From Eledone cirrhosa (taxonomy: Eukaryota; Mollusca; Cephalopoda; Octopoda; Eledonidae), in the NCBI GenBank assembly GCA_964016885.1, contig OZ024747.1, positions 52,523,881-52,587,880 of the forward strand: DNA of 64,000 bases. Direction: 5' to 3'. The position numbers and the translations under genes were made by a program. Shown one piece after another: positions 23,971 to 37,000 of the stretch. The notes under the pieces were generated by a model. That model did not search any database, was not told the DNA's origin, and was given only the letters and a program-made list of their open reading frames with translations. The stretch's first letter is position 1. Each line of letters starts with the position of its first letter.

Positions 23971-26223
23971 TCACTGTAGAGTAAAACAGAGAACTAGTAC
24001 ATAGGACAGAGTCAGAGTAGAGTAAAACAGAGAGAACCAGTACATAGGAGAGAGTCGGTGTAGAGTAAAACAGAGAGAACCAGTACATAGGACAGAGTTG
24101 ATGTAGGGTAAAACAGAGAGAACCAGTACATAGGACAGAGTTGGTGTACTGTAAAACAGAGAGAACCAGTACATAGGACAGAGTCGGTGTAGAGTAAAAC
24201 ATAGAGAACACGTACATAGGACAGAGTTGATGTAGGGTAAAACAGAGAGAACCAGTACATAGGAGAGTCAGAGTAGAGTAAAACAGAGAGAACCAGTACA
24301 TAGGACAGAGTTGGTGTAGAGTAAAACAGAGAGAACCAGTACACAGGACAGAGTTGGTGTAGAGTAAAACAGAGAGAACCAGTACATATGACAGAGTAGG
24401 TGTAGAGTAAAACAGAGAGAACCAGTACATAGGACAGAGTCGGTGTAGAGTAAAACAGAGAGAACCAGTACATAGGAGAGTGTTGGTGTAGAGTAAAACA
24501 GAGAGAACCAGTACATAGGACAGTGTTGGTGTAGAGTAAAACAGAGAGAACCAGTACATAGGACAGAGTAGCTGTAGTGTAAAACAGAGAACAGAGAGAA
24601 CCAGTACATAGGACAGTGTTGGTGTAGAGTAAAACAGAGAGAACCAGTACGTAGCACAGAGTCGGTGTAGAGTAAAACAGAGAGAACCAGTACATAGGAC
24701 AGAGTCGGTGTAGAGTAAAACAGAGAGAACCAGTACATAGGACATTGTTGGTGTAGAGTAAAACAGAGAGAACCAGTACGTAGCACAGTGTTGGTGTAGA
24801 GTAAAACAGATAGAACCAGTACGTAGCACAGAGTCGGTGTAGAGTAAAACAGAGAGAACCAGTACATAGGACAGTGTTGGTGTAGAGTAAAACAGAGAGG
24901 ACCAGTACATAGGACAGTGTTGGTGTAGAGTAAAACAGAGAGAACCAGTACGTAGCACAGAGTCGCTGTAGAGTAAAACAGAGAGAACCAGTACATAGGA
25001 CAGTGTTGGTGTAGAGTAAAACAGAGAGAACCAGTACATAGGACAGTGTTGGTGTAGAGTAAAACAGAGAGAACCAGTACATAGGACAGAGTCGGTGTAG
25101 AGTAAAACAGAGAGAACCAGTACATAGGACAGAGTTGATGTAGGGTAAAACAGAGAGAACTAGTACATAGGACAGAGTTGGTGTAGTGTAAAACAGAGAG
25201 AACCAGTACATAGGACAGAGTCGGTGTAGAGTAAAACATAGAGAACCAGTACATAGGACAGAGTTGATGTAGGGTAAAACAGAGAGAACCAGTACATAGG
25301 ACAGAGTAGGTGTAGAGTAAAACAGAGAGAACCAGTACATAGGACAGTGTTGGTGTAGAGTAAAACAGAGAGAACCAGTACGTAGCACAGAATCGGTGTA
25401 GAGTAAAACAGAGAGAACCAGTACGTAGCACAGAGTCGGTGTAGAGTAAAACAGAGAGAACCAGTACATAGGACAGTGTTGGTGTAGAGTAAAACAGAGA
25501 GAACCAGTACATAGGACAGTGTTGGTGTAGAGTAAAACAGAGAGAACCAGTACATAGGACAGAGTAGGTGTAGTGTAAAACAGAGAACAGAGAGAACCAG
25601 TACATAGGACAGTGTTGGTGTAGAGTAAAACAGAGAGAACCAGTACGTAGCACAGAGTCGCTGTAGAGTAAAACAGAGAGAACCAGTACATAGGACAGTG
25701 TTGGTGTAGAGTAAAACAGAGAGAACCAGTACATAGGACAGTGTTGGTGTAGAGTAAAACAGAGAGAACCAGTACACAGGACAGAGTTGGTGTAGAGTAA
25801 AACAGAGAGAACCAGTACATAGGACAGAGTCGGTGTAGAGTAAAACAGAGAGAACCAGTACATAGGAGAATGTTGGTGTAGAGTAAAACAGAGAGAACCA
25901 GTACAAAGGACAGTGTTGGTGTAGAGTAAAACAGAGAGAACCAGTACATAGGACAGAGTAGGTGTAGTGTAAAACAGAGAACAGAGAGAACCAGTACGTA
26001 GCACAGTGTTGGTGTAGAGTAAAACAGAGAGAACCAGTACGTAGCACAGAGTCGGTGTAGAGTAAAACAGAGAGAACCAGTACGTAGCACAGACTCGGTG
26101 TAGAGTAAAACAGAGAGAACCAGTACGTAGCACAGAGTCGGTGTAGAGTAAAACAGAGAGAACCAGTACATAGAACAGAGTCGGTGTAGAGTAAAACAGA
26201 GAGAACCAGTACATAGGACAGAG
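23971..26223. repeat. Array block of 52 units with third copy of the 1,732-bp HOR
   Basis: From 24,262 the order follows 20,891 at an offset of 3,371 bp to about 25,774, then joins a segment with cacaggacagagttgg and a 50-bp unit near 25.97 kb. Private variants gtacaaaggac near 25.90 kb and gagaatgttgg near 25.87 kb lie just after the switch. Confidence 0.84.
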
Positions 26224-27219
26224 TCACTGTAGAGTAAAACAGAGAGAACTAGTACATAGGACAGAGTCAGAGTAGAGTAAAACAGAGAGAACCAGTACAT
26301 AGGACAGAGTCGGTGTAGAGTAAAACAGAGAGAACCAGTACATAGGACAGAGTTGATGTAGGGTAAAACAGAGAGAACTAGTACATAGGACAGAGTTGGT
26401 GTAGTGTAAAACAGAGAGAACCAGTACATAGGACAGAGTCGGTGTAGAGTAAAACATAGAGAACCAGTACATAGGACAGAGTTGATGTAGGGTAAAACAG
26501 AGAGAACCAGTACATAGGACAGAGTTGGTGTAGAGTAAAACAGAGAGAACCAGTACATAGGACAGTGTTGGTGTAGAGTAAAACAGAGAGAACCAGTACG
26601 TAGCACAGAGTCGGTGTAGAGTAAAACAAAGAGAACCAGTACGTAGCACAGAGTCGGTGTAGAGTAAAACAGAGAGAACCAGTACATAGGACAGTGTTGG
26701 TGTAGAGTAAAACAGAGAGAACCAGTACATAGGACAGTGTTGGTGTAGGGTAAAACAGAGAGAACCAGTACGTAGCACAGAGTCGGTGTAGAGTAAAACA
26801 GAGAGAACCAGTACGTAGCACAGAGTCGGTGTAGAGTAAAACAGAGAGAACCAGTACATAGGACAGTGTTGGTGTAGAGTAAAACAGAGAGAACCAGTAC
26901 ATAGGACAGTGTTGGTGTAGAGTAAAACAGAGAGAACCAGTACATAGGACAGAGTAGGTGTAGTGTAAAACAGAGAACAGAGAGAACCAGTACGTAGCAC
27001 AGTGTTGGTGTAGAGTAAAACAGAGAGAACCAGTACGTAGCACAGAGTCGGTGTAGAGTAAAACAGAGAGAACCAGTACGTAGCACAGACTCGGTGTAGA
27101 GTAAAACAGAGAGAACCAGTACGTAGCACAGAGTCGGTGTAGAGTAAAACAGAGAGAGCCAGTACATAGAACAGAGTCGGTGTAGAGTAAAACAGAGAGA
27201 ACCAGTACATAGGACAGAG
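26224..27219. repeat. 996-bp block of 23 units, also at 37.6 and 42.3 kb
   Basis: Same length and landmarks as 37,643-38,638 and 42,268-43,263: type I SpeI unit, type III SpeI unit 154 bp later, a caaagag unit, and a 50-bp unit 593 bp after the type III site. The blocks at 28,821 (953 bp) and 48,050 (910 bp) are the same cassette minus one and minus two units. Confidence 0.87.
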
Positions 27220-28820
27220 TCACTGTAGAGTAAAACAGAGAGAACTAGTACATAGGACAGAGTCAGAGTAGAGTAAAACAGAGAGAACCAGTACATAGGA
27301 CAGAGTCGTTGTAGAGTAAAACAGAGAGAACCAGTACATAGGACAGAGTTGATGTAGGGTAAAACAGAGAGAACTAGTACATAGGACAGAGTTGGTGTAG
27401 TGTAAAACAGAGAGAACCAGTACATAGGACAGAGTCGGTGTAGAGTAAAACATAGAGAACCAGTACATAGGACAGAGTTGATGTAGGGTAAAACAGAGAG
27501 AACCAGTACATAGGATAGAGTAGGTGTAGAGTAAAACAGAGAGAACCAGTACATAGGACAGTGTTGGTGTAGAGTAAAACAGAGAGAACCAGTACGTAGC
27601 ACAGAGTCGGTGTAGAGTAAAACAGAGAGAACCAGTACGTAGCACAGAGTCGGTGTAGAGTAAAACAGAGAGAACCAGTACATAGGACAGTGTTGGTGTA
27701 GAGTAAAACAGAGAGAACCAGTACATAGGACAGTGTTGGTGTAGAGTAAAACAGAGAGAACCAGTACATAGGACAGAGTAGGTGTAGTGTAAAATAGAGA
27801 ACAGAGAGAACCAGTACATAGGACAGTGTTGGTGTAGAGTAAAACAGAGAGAACCAGTACGTAGCACAGAGTCGCTGTAGAGTAAAACAGAGAGAACCAG
27901 TACATAGAACAGAGTCGGTGTAGAGTAAAACAGAGAGAACCAGTACATAGGACAGAGTCACTGTAGAGTAAAACAGAGAACTAGTACATAGGACAGAGTC
28001 AGAGTAGAGTAAAACAGAGAGAACCAGTACATAGGACAGAGTCGGTGTAGAGTAAAACAGAGAGAACCAGTACATAGGACAGAGTTGATGTAGGGTAAAA
28101 CAGAGAGAACCAGTACATAGGACAGAGTTGATGTAGGGTAAAACAGAGAGAACCAGTACATAGGACAGAGTCGGTGTAGAGTAAAACATAGAGAACACGT
28201 ACATAGGACAGAGTTGATGTAGGGTAAAACAGAGAGAACCAGTACATAGGACAGAGTTGGTGTAGAGTAAAACAGAGAGAACCAGTACATAGGAGAGTCA
28301 GAGTAGAGTAAAACAGAGAGAACCAGTACATAGGACAGAGTTGGTGTAGAGTAAAACAGAGAGAACCAGTACACAGGACAGAGTTGGTGTAGAGTAAAAC
28401 AGAGAGAACCAGTACATATGACAGAGTAGGTGTAGAGTAAAACAGAGAGAACCAGTACATAGGAGAGTGTTGGTGTAGAGTAAAACAGAGAGAACCAGTA
28501 CATAGGACAGTGTTGGTGTAGAGTAAAACAGAGAGAACCAGTACATAGGACAGAGTAGGTGTAGTGTAAAACAGAGAACAGAGAGAACCAGTACGTAGCA
28601 CAGTGTTGGTGTAGAGTAAAACAGAGAGAACCAGTACGTAGCACAGAGTCGGTGTAGAGTAAAACAGAGAGAACCAGTACGTAGCACAGACTCGGTGTAG
28701 AGTAAAACAGAGAGAACCAGTACGTAGCACAGAGTCGGTGTAGAGTAAAACAGAGAGAACCAGTACATAGAACAGAGTCGGTGTAGAGTAAAACAGAGAG
28801 AACCAGTACATAGGACAGAG
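27220..28820. repeat. Two short blocks (17 and 20 units)
   Basis: 27,220-27,957 is a short form of the 34-36 kb type head: type III SpeI unit at 27,374, then a 50-bp unit 421 bp later with gtgtaaaatagag (27,795). 27,958-28,820 is the 906-bp cassette minus one unit (863 bp). Singletons include gagtcgttg near 27,307 and gatagagtagg near 27,515. Confidence 0.8.
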
Positions 28821-29773
28821 TCACTGTAGAGTAAAACAGAGAGAACTAGTACATAGGACAGAGTCAGAGTAGAGTAAAACAGAGAGAACCAGTACATAGG
28901 ACAGAGTCGGTGTAGAGTAAAACAGAGAGAACCAGTACATAGGACAGAGTTGATGTAGGGTAAAACAGAGAGAACTAGTACATAGGACAGAGTTGGTGTA
29001 GTGTAAAACAGAGAGAACCAGTACATAGGACAGAGTCGGTGTAGAGTAAAACATAGAGAACCAGTACATAGGACAGAGTTGATGTAGGGTAAAACAGAGA
29101 GAACCAGTACATAGGACAGAGTTGGTGTAGAGTAAAACAGAGAGAACCAGTACATAGGACAGTGTTGGTGTAGAGTAAAACAGAGAGAACCAGTACGTAG
29201 CACAGAGTCGGTGTAGAGTAAAACAGAGAGAACCAGTACGTAGCACAGAGTCGGTGTAGAGTAAAACAGAGAGAACCAGTACATAGGACAGTGTTGGTGT
29301 AGAGTAAAACAGAGAGAACCAGTACATAGGACAGTGTTGGTGTAGGGTAAAACAGAGAGAACCAGTACGTAGCACAGAGTCGGTGTAGAGTAAAACAGAG
29401 AGAACCAGTACGTAGCACAGAGTCGGTGTAGAGTAAAACAGAGAGAACCAGTACATAGGACAGTGTTGGTGTAGAGTAAAACAGAGAGAACCAGTACATA
29501 GGACAGTGTTGGTGTAGAGTAAAACAGAGAGAACCAGTACATAGGACAGAGTAGGTGTAGTGTAAAACAGAGAACAGAGAGAACCAGTACGTAGCACAGT
29601 GTTGGTGTAGAGTAAAACAGAGAGAACCAGTACGTAGCACAGAGTCGGTGTAGAGTAAAACAGAGAGAACCAGTACGTAGCACAGAGTCGGTGTAGAGTA
29701 AAACAGAGAGAGCCAGTACATAGAACAGAGTCGGTGTAGAGTAAAACAGAGAGAACCAGTACATAGGACAGAG
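28821..29773. repeat. 953-bp block, 996-bp cassette minus one unit
   Basis: 22 units and one 50-bp unit 593 bp after the type III SpeI site at 28,975. The cagactcgg unit found near the end of the full cassette is the one missing, and gagtcgg occupies its place. Confidence 0.8.
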
Positions 29774-32668
29774 TCACTGTAGAGTAAAACAGAGAGAACT
29801 AGTACATAGGACAGAGTCAGAGTAGAGTAAAACAGAGAGAACCAGTACATAGGACAGAGTCGGTGTAGAGTAAAACAGAGAGAACCAGTACATAGGACAG
29901 AGTTGATGTAGGGTAAAACAGAGAGAACTAGTACATAGGACAGAGTTGGTGTAGTGTAAAACAGAGAGAACCAGTACATAGGACAGAGTCGGTGTAGAGT
30001 AAAACATAGAGAACCAGTACATAGGACAGAGTTGATGTAGGGTAAAACAGAGAGAACCAGTACATAGGACAGAGTAGGTGTAGAGTAAAACAGAGAGAAC
30101 CAGTACATAGGACAGTGTTGGTGTAGAGTAAAACAGAGAGAACCAGTACGTAGCACAGAGTCGGTGTAGAGTAAAACAGAGAGAACCAGTACGTAGCACA
30201 GAGTCGGTGTAGAGTAAAACAGAGAGAACCAGTACATAGGACAGTGTTGGTGTAGAGTAAAACAGAGAGAACCAGTACATAGGACAGTGTTGGTGTAGAG
30301 TAAAACAGAGAGAACCAGTACATAGGACAGAGTAGGTGTAGTGTAAAACAGAGAACAGAGAGAACCAGTACATAGGACAGTGTTGGTGTAGAGTAAAACA
30401 GAGAGAACCAGTACGTAGCACAGAGTCGCTGTAGAGTAAAACAGAGAGAACCAGTACATAGGACAGTGTTGGTGTAGAGTAAAACAGAGAGAACCAGTAC
30501 ATAGGACAGTGTTGGTGTAGAGTAAAACAGAGAGAACCAGTACATAGGACAGAGTAGGTGTAGTGTAAAACAGAGAGAACCAGTACATATGACAGAGTAG
30601 GTGTAGAGTAAAACAGAGAGAACCAGTATATAGGACAGAGTCGGTGTAGAGTAAAACAGAGAGAACCAGTACGTAGCACAGAGTCGCTGTAGAGTAAAAC
30701 AGAGAGAACCAGTACGTAGCACAGAGTCGGTGTAGAGTAAAACAGAGAGAACCAGTACATAGGACAGTGTTGGTGTAGAGTAAAACAGAGAGGACCAGTA
30801 CATAGGACAGTGTTGGTGTAGAGTAAAACAGAGAGAACCAGTACGTAGCACAGAGTCGCTGTAGAGTAAAACAGAGAGAACCAGTACATAGGACAGTGTT
30901 GGTGTAGAGTAAAACAGAGAGAACCAGTACATAGAACAGAGTCGGTGTAGAGTAAGACAGAGAGAACCAGTACATAGGACAGTGTTGGTGTAGAGTAAAA
31001 CAAAGAGAACCAGTACGTAGCACAGTGTTGGTGTAGAGTAAAACAGAGAGAACCAGTACGTAGCACAGAGTCGGTGTAGAGTAAGACAGAGAGAACCAGT
31101 ACATAGGACAGTGTTGGTGTAGAGTAAAACAGAGAGAACCAGTACGTAGCACAGAGTCGGTGTAGAGTAAAACAGAGAGAACCAGTACGTAGCACAGAGT
31201 CGGTGTAGAGTAAAACAGAGAGAACCAGTACATAGGACAGTGTTGGTGTAGAGTAAAACAGAGAGAACCAGTACATAGGACATTGTTGGTGTAGAGTAAA
31301 ACAGAGAGAACCAGTACGTAGCACAGTGTTGGTGTAGAGTAAAACAGAGAGAACCAGTACGTAGCACAGAGTCGGTGTAGAGTAAAACAGAGAGAACCAG
31401 TACGTAGCACAGAGTCGGTGTAGAGTAAAACAGAGAGAACCAGTACATAGGACAGTGTTGGTGTAGAGTAAAACAGAGAGAACCAGTACATAGGACAGTG
31501 TTGGTGTAGAGTAAAACAGAGAGAACCAGTACGTAGCACAGTGTTGGTGTAGAGTAAAACAGAGAGAACCAGTACGTAGCACAGAGTCGATGTAGAGTAA
31601 AACAGAGAGAACCAGTACATAGGACAGTGTTGGTGTAGAGTAAAACAGAGAGAACCAGTACATAGGACAGAGTCACTGTAGAGTAAAACAGAGAGAACCA
31701 GTACGTAGCACAGTTGTGGTGTAGAGTAAAACAGAGAGAACCAGTACGTAGCACAGAGTCGCTGTAGAGTAAAACAGAGAGAACCAGTACATAGAACAGA
31801 GTCGGTGTAGAGTAAAACAGAGAGAAGCAGTACATAGGAGAGTGTTGGTGTAGAGTAAAACAGAGAGAACCAGTACATAGGACAGTGTTGGTGTAGAGTA
31901 AAACAGAGAGAACCAGTACATAGGACAGAGTAGCTGTAGTGTAAAACAGAGAACAGAGAGAACCAGTACATAGGACAGTGTTGGTGTAGAGTAAAACAGA
32001 GAGAACCAGTACGTAGCACAGAGTCGGTGTAGAGTAAAACAGAGAGAACCAGTACATAGGACAGAGTCGGTGTAGAGTAAAACAGAGAGAACCAGTACAT
32101 AGGACATTGTTGGTGTAGAGTAAAACAGAGAGAACCAGTACGTAGCACAGTGTTGGTGTAGAGTAAAACAGAGAGAACCAGTACGTAGCACAGAGTCGGT
32201 GTAGAGTAAAACAGAGAGAACCAGTACGTAGCACAGAGTCGGTGTAGAGTAAAACAGAGAGAACCAGTACGTAGCACAGAGTCGGTGTAGAGTAAAACAG
32301 AGAGAACCAGTACATAGGACAGTGTTGGTGTAGAGTTAAACAGAGAGAACCAGTACATAGGACAGTGTTGGTGTAGAGTAAAACAGAGAGAACCAGTACG
32401 TAGCACAGAGTCGATGTAGAGTAAAACAGAGAGAACCAGTACATAGGACAGTGTTGGTGTAGAGTAAAACAGAGAGAACCAGTACATAGGACAGAGTCAC
32501 TGTAGAGTAAAACAGAGAGAACCAGTACGTAGCTCAGTTGTGGTGTAGAGTAAAACAGAGAGAACCAGTACGTAGCACAGAGTCGCTGTAGAGTAAAACA
32601 GAGAGAACCAGTACATAGAACAGAGTCGGTGTAGAGTAAAACAGAGAGAACCAGTACATAGGACAGAG
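29774..32668. repeat. Array block of 67 units (2,895 bp)
   Basis: The head 29,774 to about 31.5 kb has the same order as 34,014-35.75 kb, including a caaagag unit (about 31,003 and 35,243). A terminal module starts at 31,673 but its fourth unit joins a gaagcagtac unit and a gagagtgttgg segment instead of gtcactg. A complete module follows at 32,497. Confidence 0.8.
31673..31850 (+). repeat. Rearranged terminal module junction
   Basis: The first four units of the module are intact, but the expected closing gtcactg and 41-bp SpeI unit are replaced by a gaagcagtacataggagag unit near 31,830. This looks like a recombination joint between two HOR phases. The gaagcag substitution appears again at about 36,417, 41,042 and 46,814. 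Confidence 0.78.
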
Positions 32669-34013
32669 TCACTGTAGAGTAAAACAGAGAACTAGTACAT
32701 AGGACAGAGTCAGAGTAGAGTAAAACAGAGAGAACCAGTACATAGGACAGAGTCGGTGTAGAGTAAAACAGAGAGAACCAGTACATAGGACAGAGTTGAT
32801 GTAGGGTAAAACAGAGAGAACCAGTACATAGGACAGAGTTGGTGTACTGTAAAACAGAGAGAACCAGTACATAGGACAGAGTCGGTGTAGAGTAAAACAT
32901 AGAGAACACGTACATAGGACAGAGTTGATGTAGGGTAAAACAGAGAGAACCAGTACATAGGACAGAGTTGGTGTAGAGTAAAACAGAGAGGACCAGTACA
33001 CAGGACAGAGTTGGTGTAGAGTAAAACAGAGAGAACCAGTACATATGACAGAGTAGGTGTAGAGTAAAACAGAGAGAACCAGTACATAGGACAGAGTCGG
33101 TGTAGAGTAAAACAGAGAGAACCAGTACATAGGAGAGTGTTGGTGTAGAGTAAAACAGAGAGAACCAGTACATAGGACAGTGTTGGTGTAGAGTAAAACA
33201 GAGAGAACCAGTACATAGGACAGAGTAGGTGTAGTGTAAAACAGAGAACAGAGAGAACCAGTACGTAGCACAGTGTTGGTGTAGAGTAAAACAGAGAGAA
33301 CCAGTACGTAGCACAGAGTCGGTGTAGAGTAAAACAGAGAGAACCAGTACGTAGCACAGAGTCGGTGTAGAGTAAAACAGAGAGAACCAGTACATAGAAC
33401 AGAGTCGGTGTAGAGTAAAACAGAGAGAACCAGTACATAGGACAGAGTCACTGTAGAGTAAAACAGAGAGAACTAGTACATAGGACAGAGTCAGAGTAGA
33501 GTAAAACAGAGAGAACCAGTACATAGGACAGTGTTGGTGTAGAGTAAAACAGAGAGAACCAGTACATAGGACAGTGTTGGTGTAGGGTAAAACAGAGAGA
33601 ACCAGTACGTAGCACAGAGTCGGTGTAGAGTAAAACAGAGAGAACCAGTACGTAGCACAGAGTCGGTGTAGAGTAAAACAGAGAGAACCAGTACATAGGA
33701 CAGTGTTGGTGTAGAGTAAAACAGAGAGAACCAGTACATAGGACAGTGTTGGTGTAGAGTAAAACAGAGAGAACCAGTACATAGGACAGAGTAGGTGTAG
33801 TGTAAAACAGAGAACAGAGAGAACCAGTACGTAGCACAGTGTTGGTGTAGAGTAAAACAGAGAGAACCAGTACGTAGCACAGAGTCGGTGTAGAGTAAAA
33901 CAGAGAGAACCAGTACGTAGCACAGACTCGGTGTAGAGTAAAACAGAGAGAGCCAGTACATAGAACAGAGTCGGTGTAGAGTAAAACAGAGAGAACCAGT
34001 ACATAGGACAGAG
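32669..34013. repeat. Two short blocks (18 and 13 units)
   Basis: 32,669-33,447 (779 bp) has the same length as 45,634-46,412 and shares a gaggaccagtacacagg unit. 33,448-34,013 (566 bp, one 50-bp unit) is a shortened 996-bp cassette that has lost its type III SpeI head. Confidence 0.8.
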
Positions 34014-37000
34014 TCACTGTAGAGTAAAACAGAGAGAACTAGTACATAGGACAGAGTCAGAGTAGAGTAAAACAGAGAGAACCAGTACATAGGACAGAGT
34101 CGGTGTAGAGTAAAACAGAGAGAACCAGTACATAGGACAGAGTTGATGTAGGGTAAAACAGAGAGAACTAGTACATAGGACAGAGTTGGTGTAGTGTAAA
34201 ACAGAGAGAACCAGTACATAGGACAGAGTCGGTGTAGAGTAAAACATAGAGAACCAGTACATAGGACAGAGTTGATGTAGGGTAAAACAGAGAGAACCAG
34301 TACATAGGACAGAGTAGGTGTAGAGTAAAACAGAGAGAACCAGTACATAGGACAGTGTTGGTGTAGAGTAAAACAGAGAGAACCAGTACGTAGCACAGAG
34401 TCGGTGTAGAGTAAAACAGAGAGAACCAGTACGTAGCACAGAGTCGGTGTAGAGTAAAACAGAGAGAACCAGTACATAGGACAGTGTTGGTGTAGAGTAA
34501 AACAGAGAGAACCAGTACATAGGACAGTGTTGGTGTAGAGTAAAACAGAGAGAACCAGTACATAGGACAGAGTAGGTGTAGTGTAAAACAGAGAACAGAG
34601 AGAACCAGTACATAGGACAGTGTTGGTGTAGAGTAAAACAGAGAGAACCAGTACGTAGCACAGAGTCGCTGTAGAGTAAAACAGAGAGAACCAGTACATA
34701 GGACAGTGTTGGTGTAGAGTAAAACAGAGAGAACCAGTACATAGGACAGTGTTGGTGTAGAGTAAAACAGAGAGAACCAGTACATAGGACAGAGTAGGTG
34801 TAGTGTAAAACAGAGAGAACCAGTACATATGACAGAGTAGGTGTAGAGTAAAACAGAGAGAACCAGTATATAGGACAGAGTCGGTGTAGAGTAAAACAGA
34901 GAGAACCAGTACGTAGCACAGAGTCGCTGTAGAGTAAAACAGAGAGAACCAGTACGTAGCACAGAGTCGGTGTAGAGTAAAACAGAGAGAACCAGTACAT
35001 AGGACAGTGTTGGTGTAGAGTAAAACAGAGAGGACCAGTACATAGGACAGTGTTGGTGTAGAGTAAAACAGAGAGAACCAGTACGTAGCACAGAGTCGCT
35101 GTAGAGTAAAACAGAGAGAACCAGTACATAGGACAGTGTTGGTGTAGAGTAAAACAGAGAGAACCAGTACATAGAACAGAGTCGGTGTAGAGTAAGACAG
35201 AGAGAACCAGTACATAGGACAGTGTTGGTGTAGAGTAAAACAAAGAGAACCAGTACGTAGCACAGTGTTGGTGTAGAGTAAAACAGAGAGAACCAGTACG
35301 TAGCACAGAGTCGGTGTAGAGTAAGACAGAGAGAACCAGTACATAGGACAGTGTTGGTGTAGAGTAAAACAGAGAGAACCAGTACGTAGCACAGAGTCGG
35401 TGTAGAGTAAAACAGAGAGAACCAGTACGTAGCACAGAGTCGGTGTAGAGTAAAACAGAGAGAACCAGTACATAGGACAGTGTTGGTGTAGAGTAAAACA
35501 GAGAGAACCAGTACATAGGACATTGTTGGTGTAGAGTAAAACAGAGAGAACCAGTACGTAGCACAGTGTTGGTGTAGAGTAAAACAGAGAGAACCAGTAC
35601 GTAGCACAGAGTCGGTGTAGAGTAAAACAGAGAGAACCAGTACGTAGCACAGAGTCGGTGTAGAGTAAAACAGAGAGAACCAGTACATAGGACAGTGTTG
35701 GTGTAGAGTAAAACAGAGAGAACCAGTACATAGGACAGTGTTGGTGTAGAGTAAAACAGAGAGAACCAGTACATAGGACAGAGTAGGTGTAGTGTAAAAC
35801 AGAGAACAGAGAGAACCAGTACGTAGCACAGTGTTGGTGTAGAGTAAAACAGAGAGAACCAGTACGTAGCACAGAGTCGGTGTAGAGTAAAACAGAGAGA
35901 ACCAGTACGTAGCACAGAGTCGGTGTAGAGTAAAACAGAGAGAACCAGTACATAGAACAGAGTCGGTGTAGAGTAAAACAGAGAGAACCAGTACATAGGA
36001 CAGAGTCACTGTAGAGTAAAACAGAGAGAACTAGTACATAGGACAGAGTCAGAGTAGAGTAAAACAGAGAGAACCAGTACATAGGACAGAGTCGGTGTAG
36101 AGTAAAACAGAGAGAACCAGTACATAGGACAGAGTTGATGTAGGGTAAAACAGAGAGAACTAGTACATAGGACAGAGTTGGTGTAGTGTAAAACAGAGAG
36201 AACCAGTACATAGGACAGAGTCGGTGTAGAGTAAAACATAGAGAACCAGTACATAGGACAGAGTTGATGTAGGGTAAAACAGAGAGAACCAGTACATAGG
36301 ACAGAGTTGGTGTAGAGTAAAACAGAGAGAACCAGTACATAGGACAGTGTTGGTGTAGAGTAAAACAGAGAGAACCAGTACGTAGCACAGAGTCGGTGTA
36401 GAGTAAAACAGAGAGAAGCAGTACATAGGACAGTGTTGGTGTAGAGTAAAACAGAGAGAACCAGTACGTAGCACAGAGTCGATGTAGAGTAAAACAGAGA
36501 GAACCAGTACATAGGACAGTGTTGGTGTAGAGTAAAACAGAGAGAACCAGTACATAGGACAGAGTCACTGTAGAGTAAAACAGAGAGAACCAGTACGTAG
36601 CACAGTTGTGGTGTAGAGTAAAACAGAGAGAACCAGTACGTAGCACAGAGTCGCTGTAGAGTAAAACAGAGAGAACCAGTACATAGAACAGAGTCGGTGT
36701 AGAGTAAAACAGAGAGAACCAGTACATAGGACAGAGTCACTGTAGAGTAAAACAGAGAACTAGTACATAGGACAGAGTCAGAGTAGAGTAAAACAGAGAG
36801 AACCAGTACATAGGACAGAGTCGGTGTAGAGTAAAACAGAGAGAACCAGTACATAGGACAGAGTTGATGTAGGGTAAAACAGAGAGAACCAGTACATAGG
36901 ACAGAGTTGGTGTACTGTAAAACAGAGAGAACCAGTACATAGGACAGAGTCGGTGTAGAGTAAAACATAGAGAACACGTACATAGGACAGAGTTGATGTA

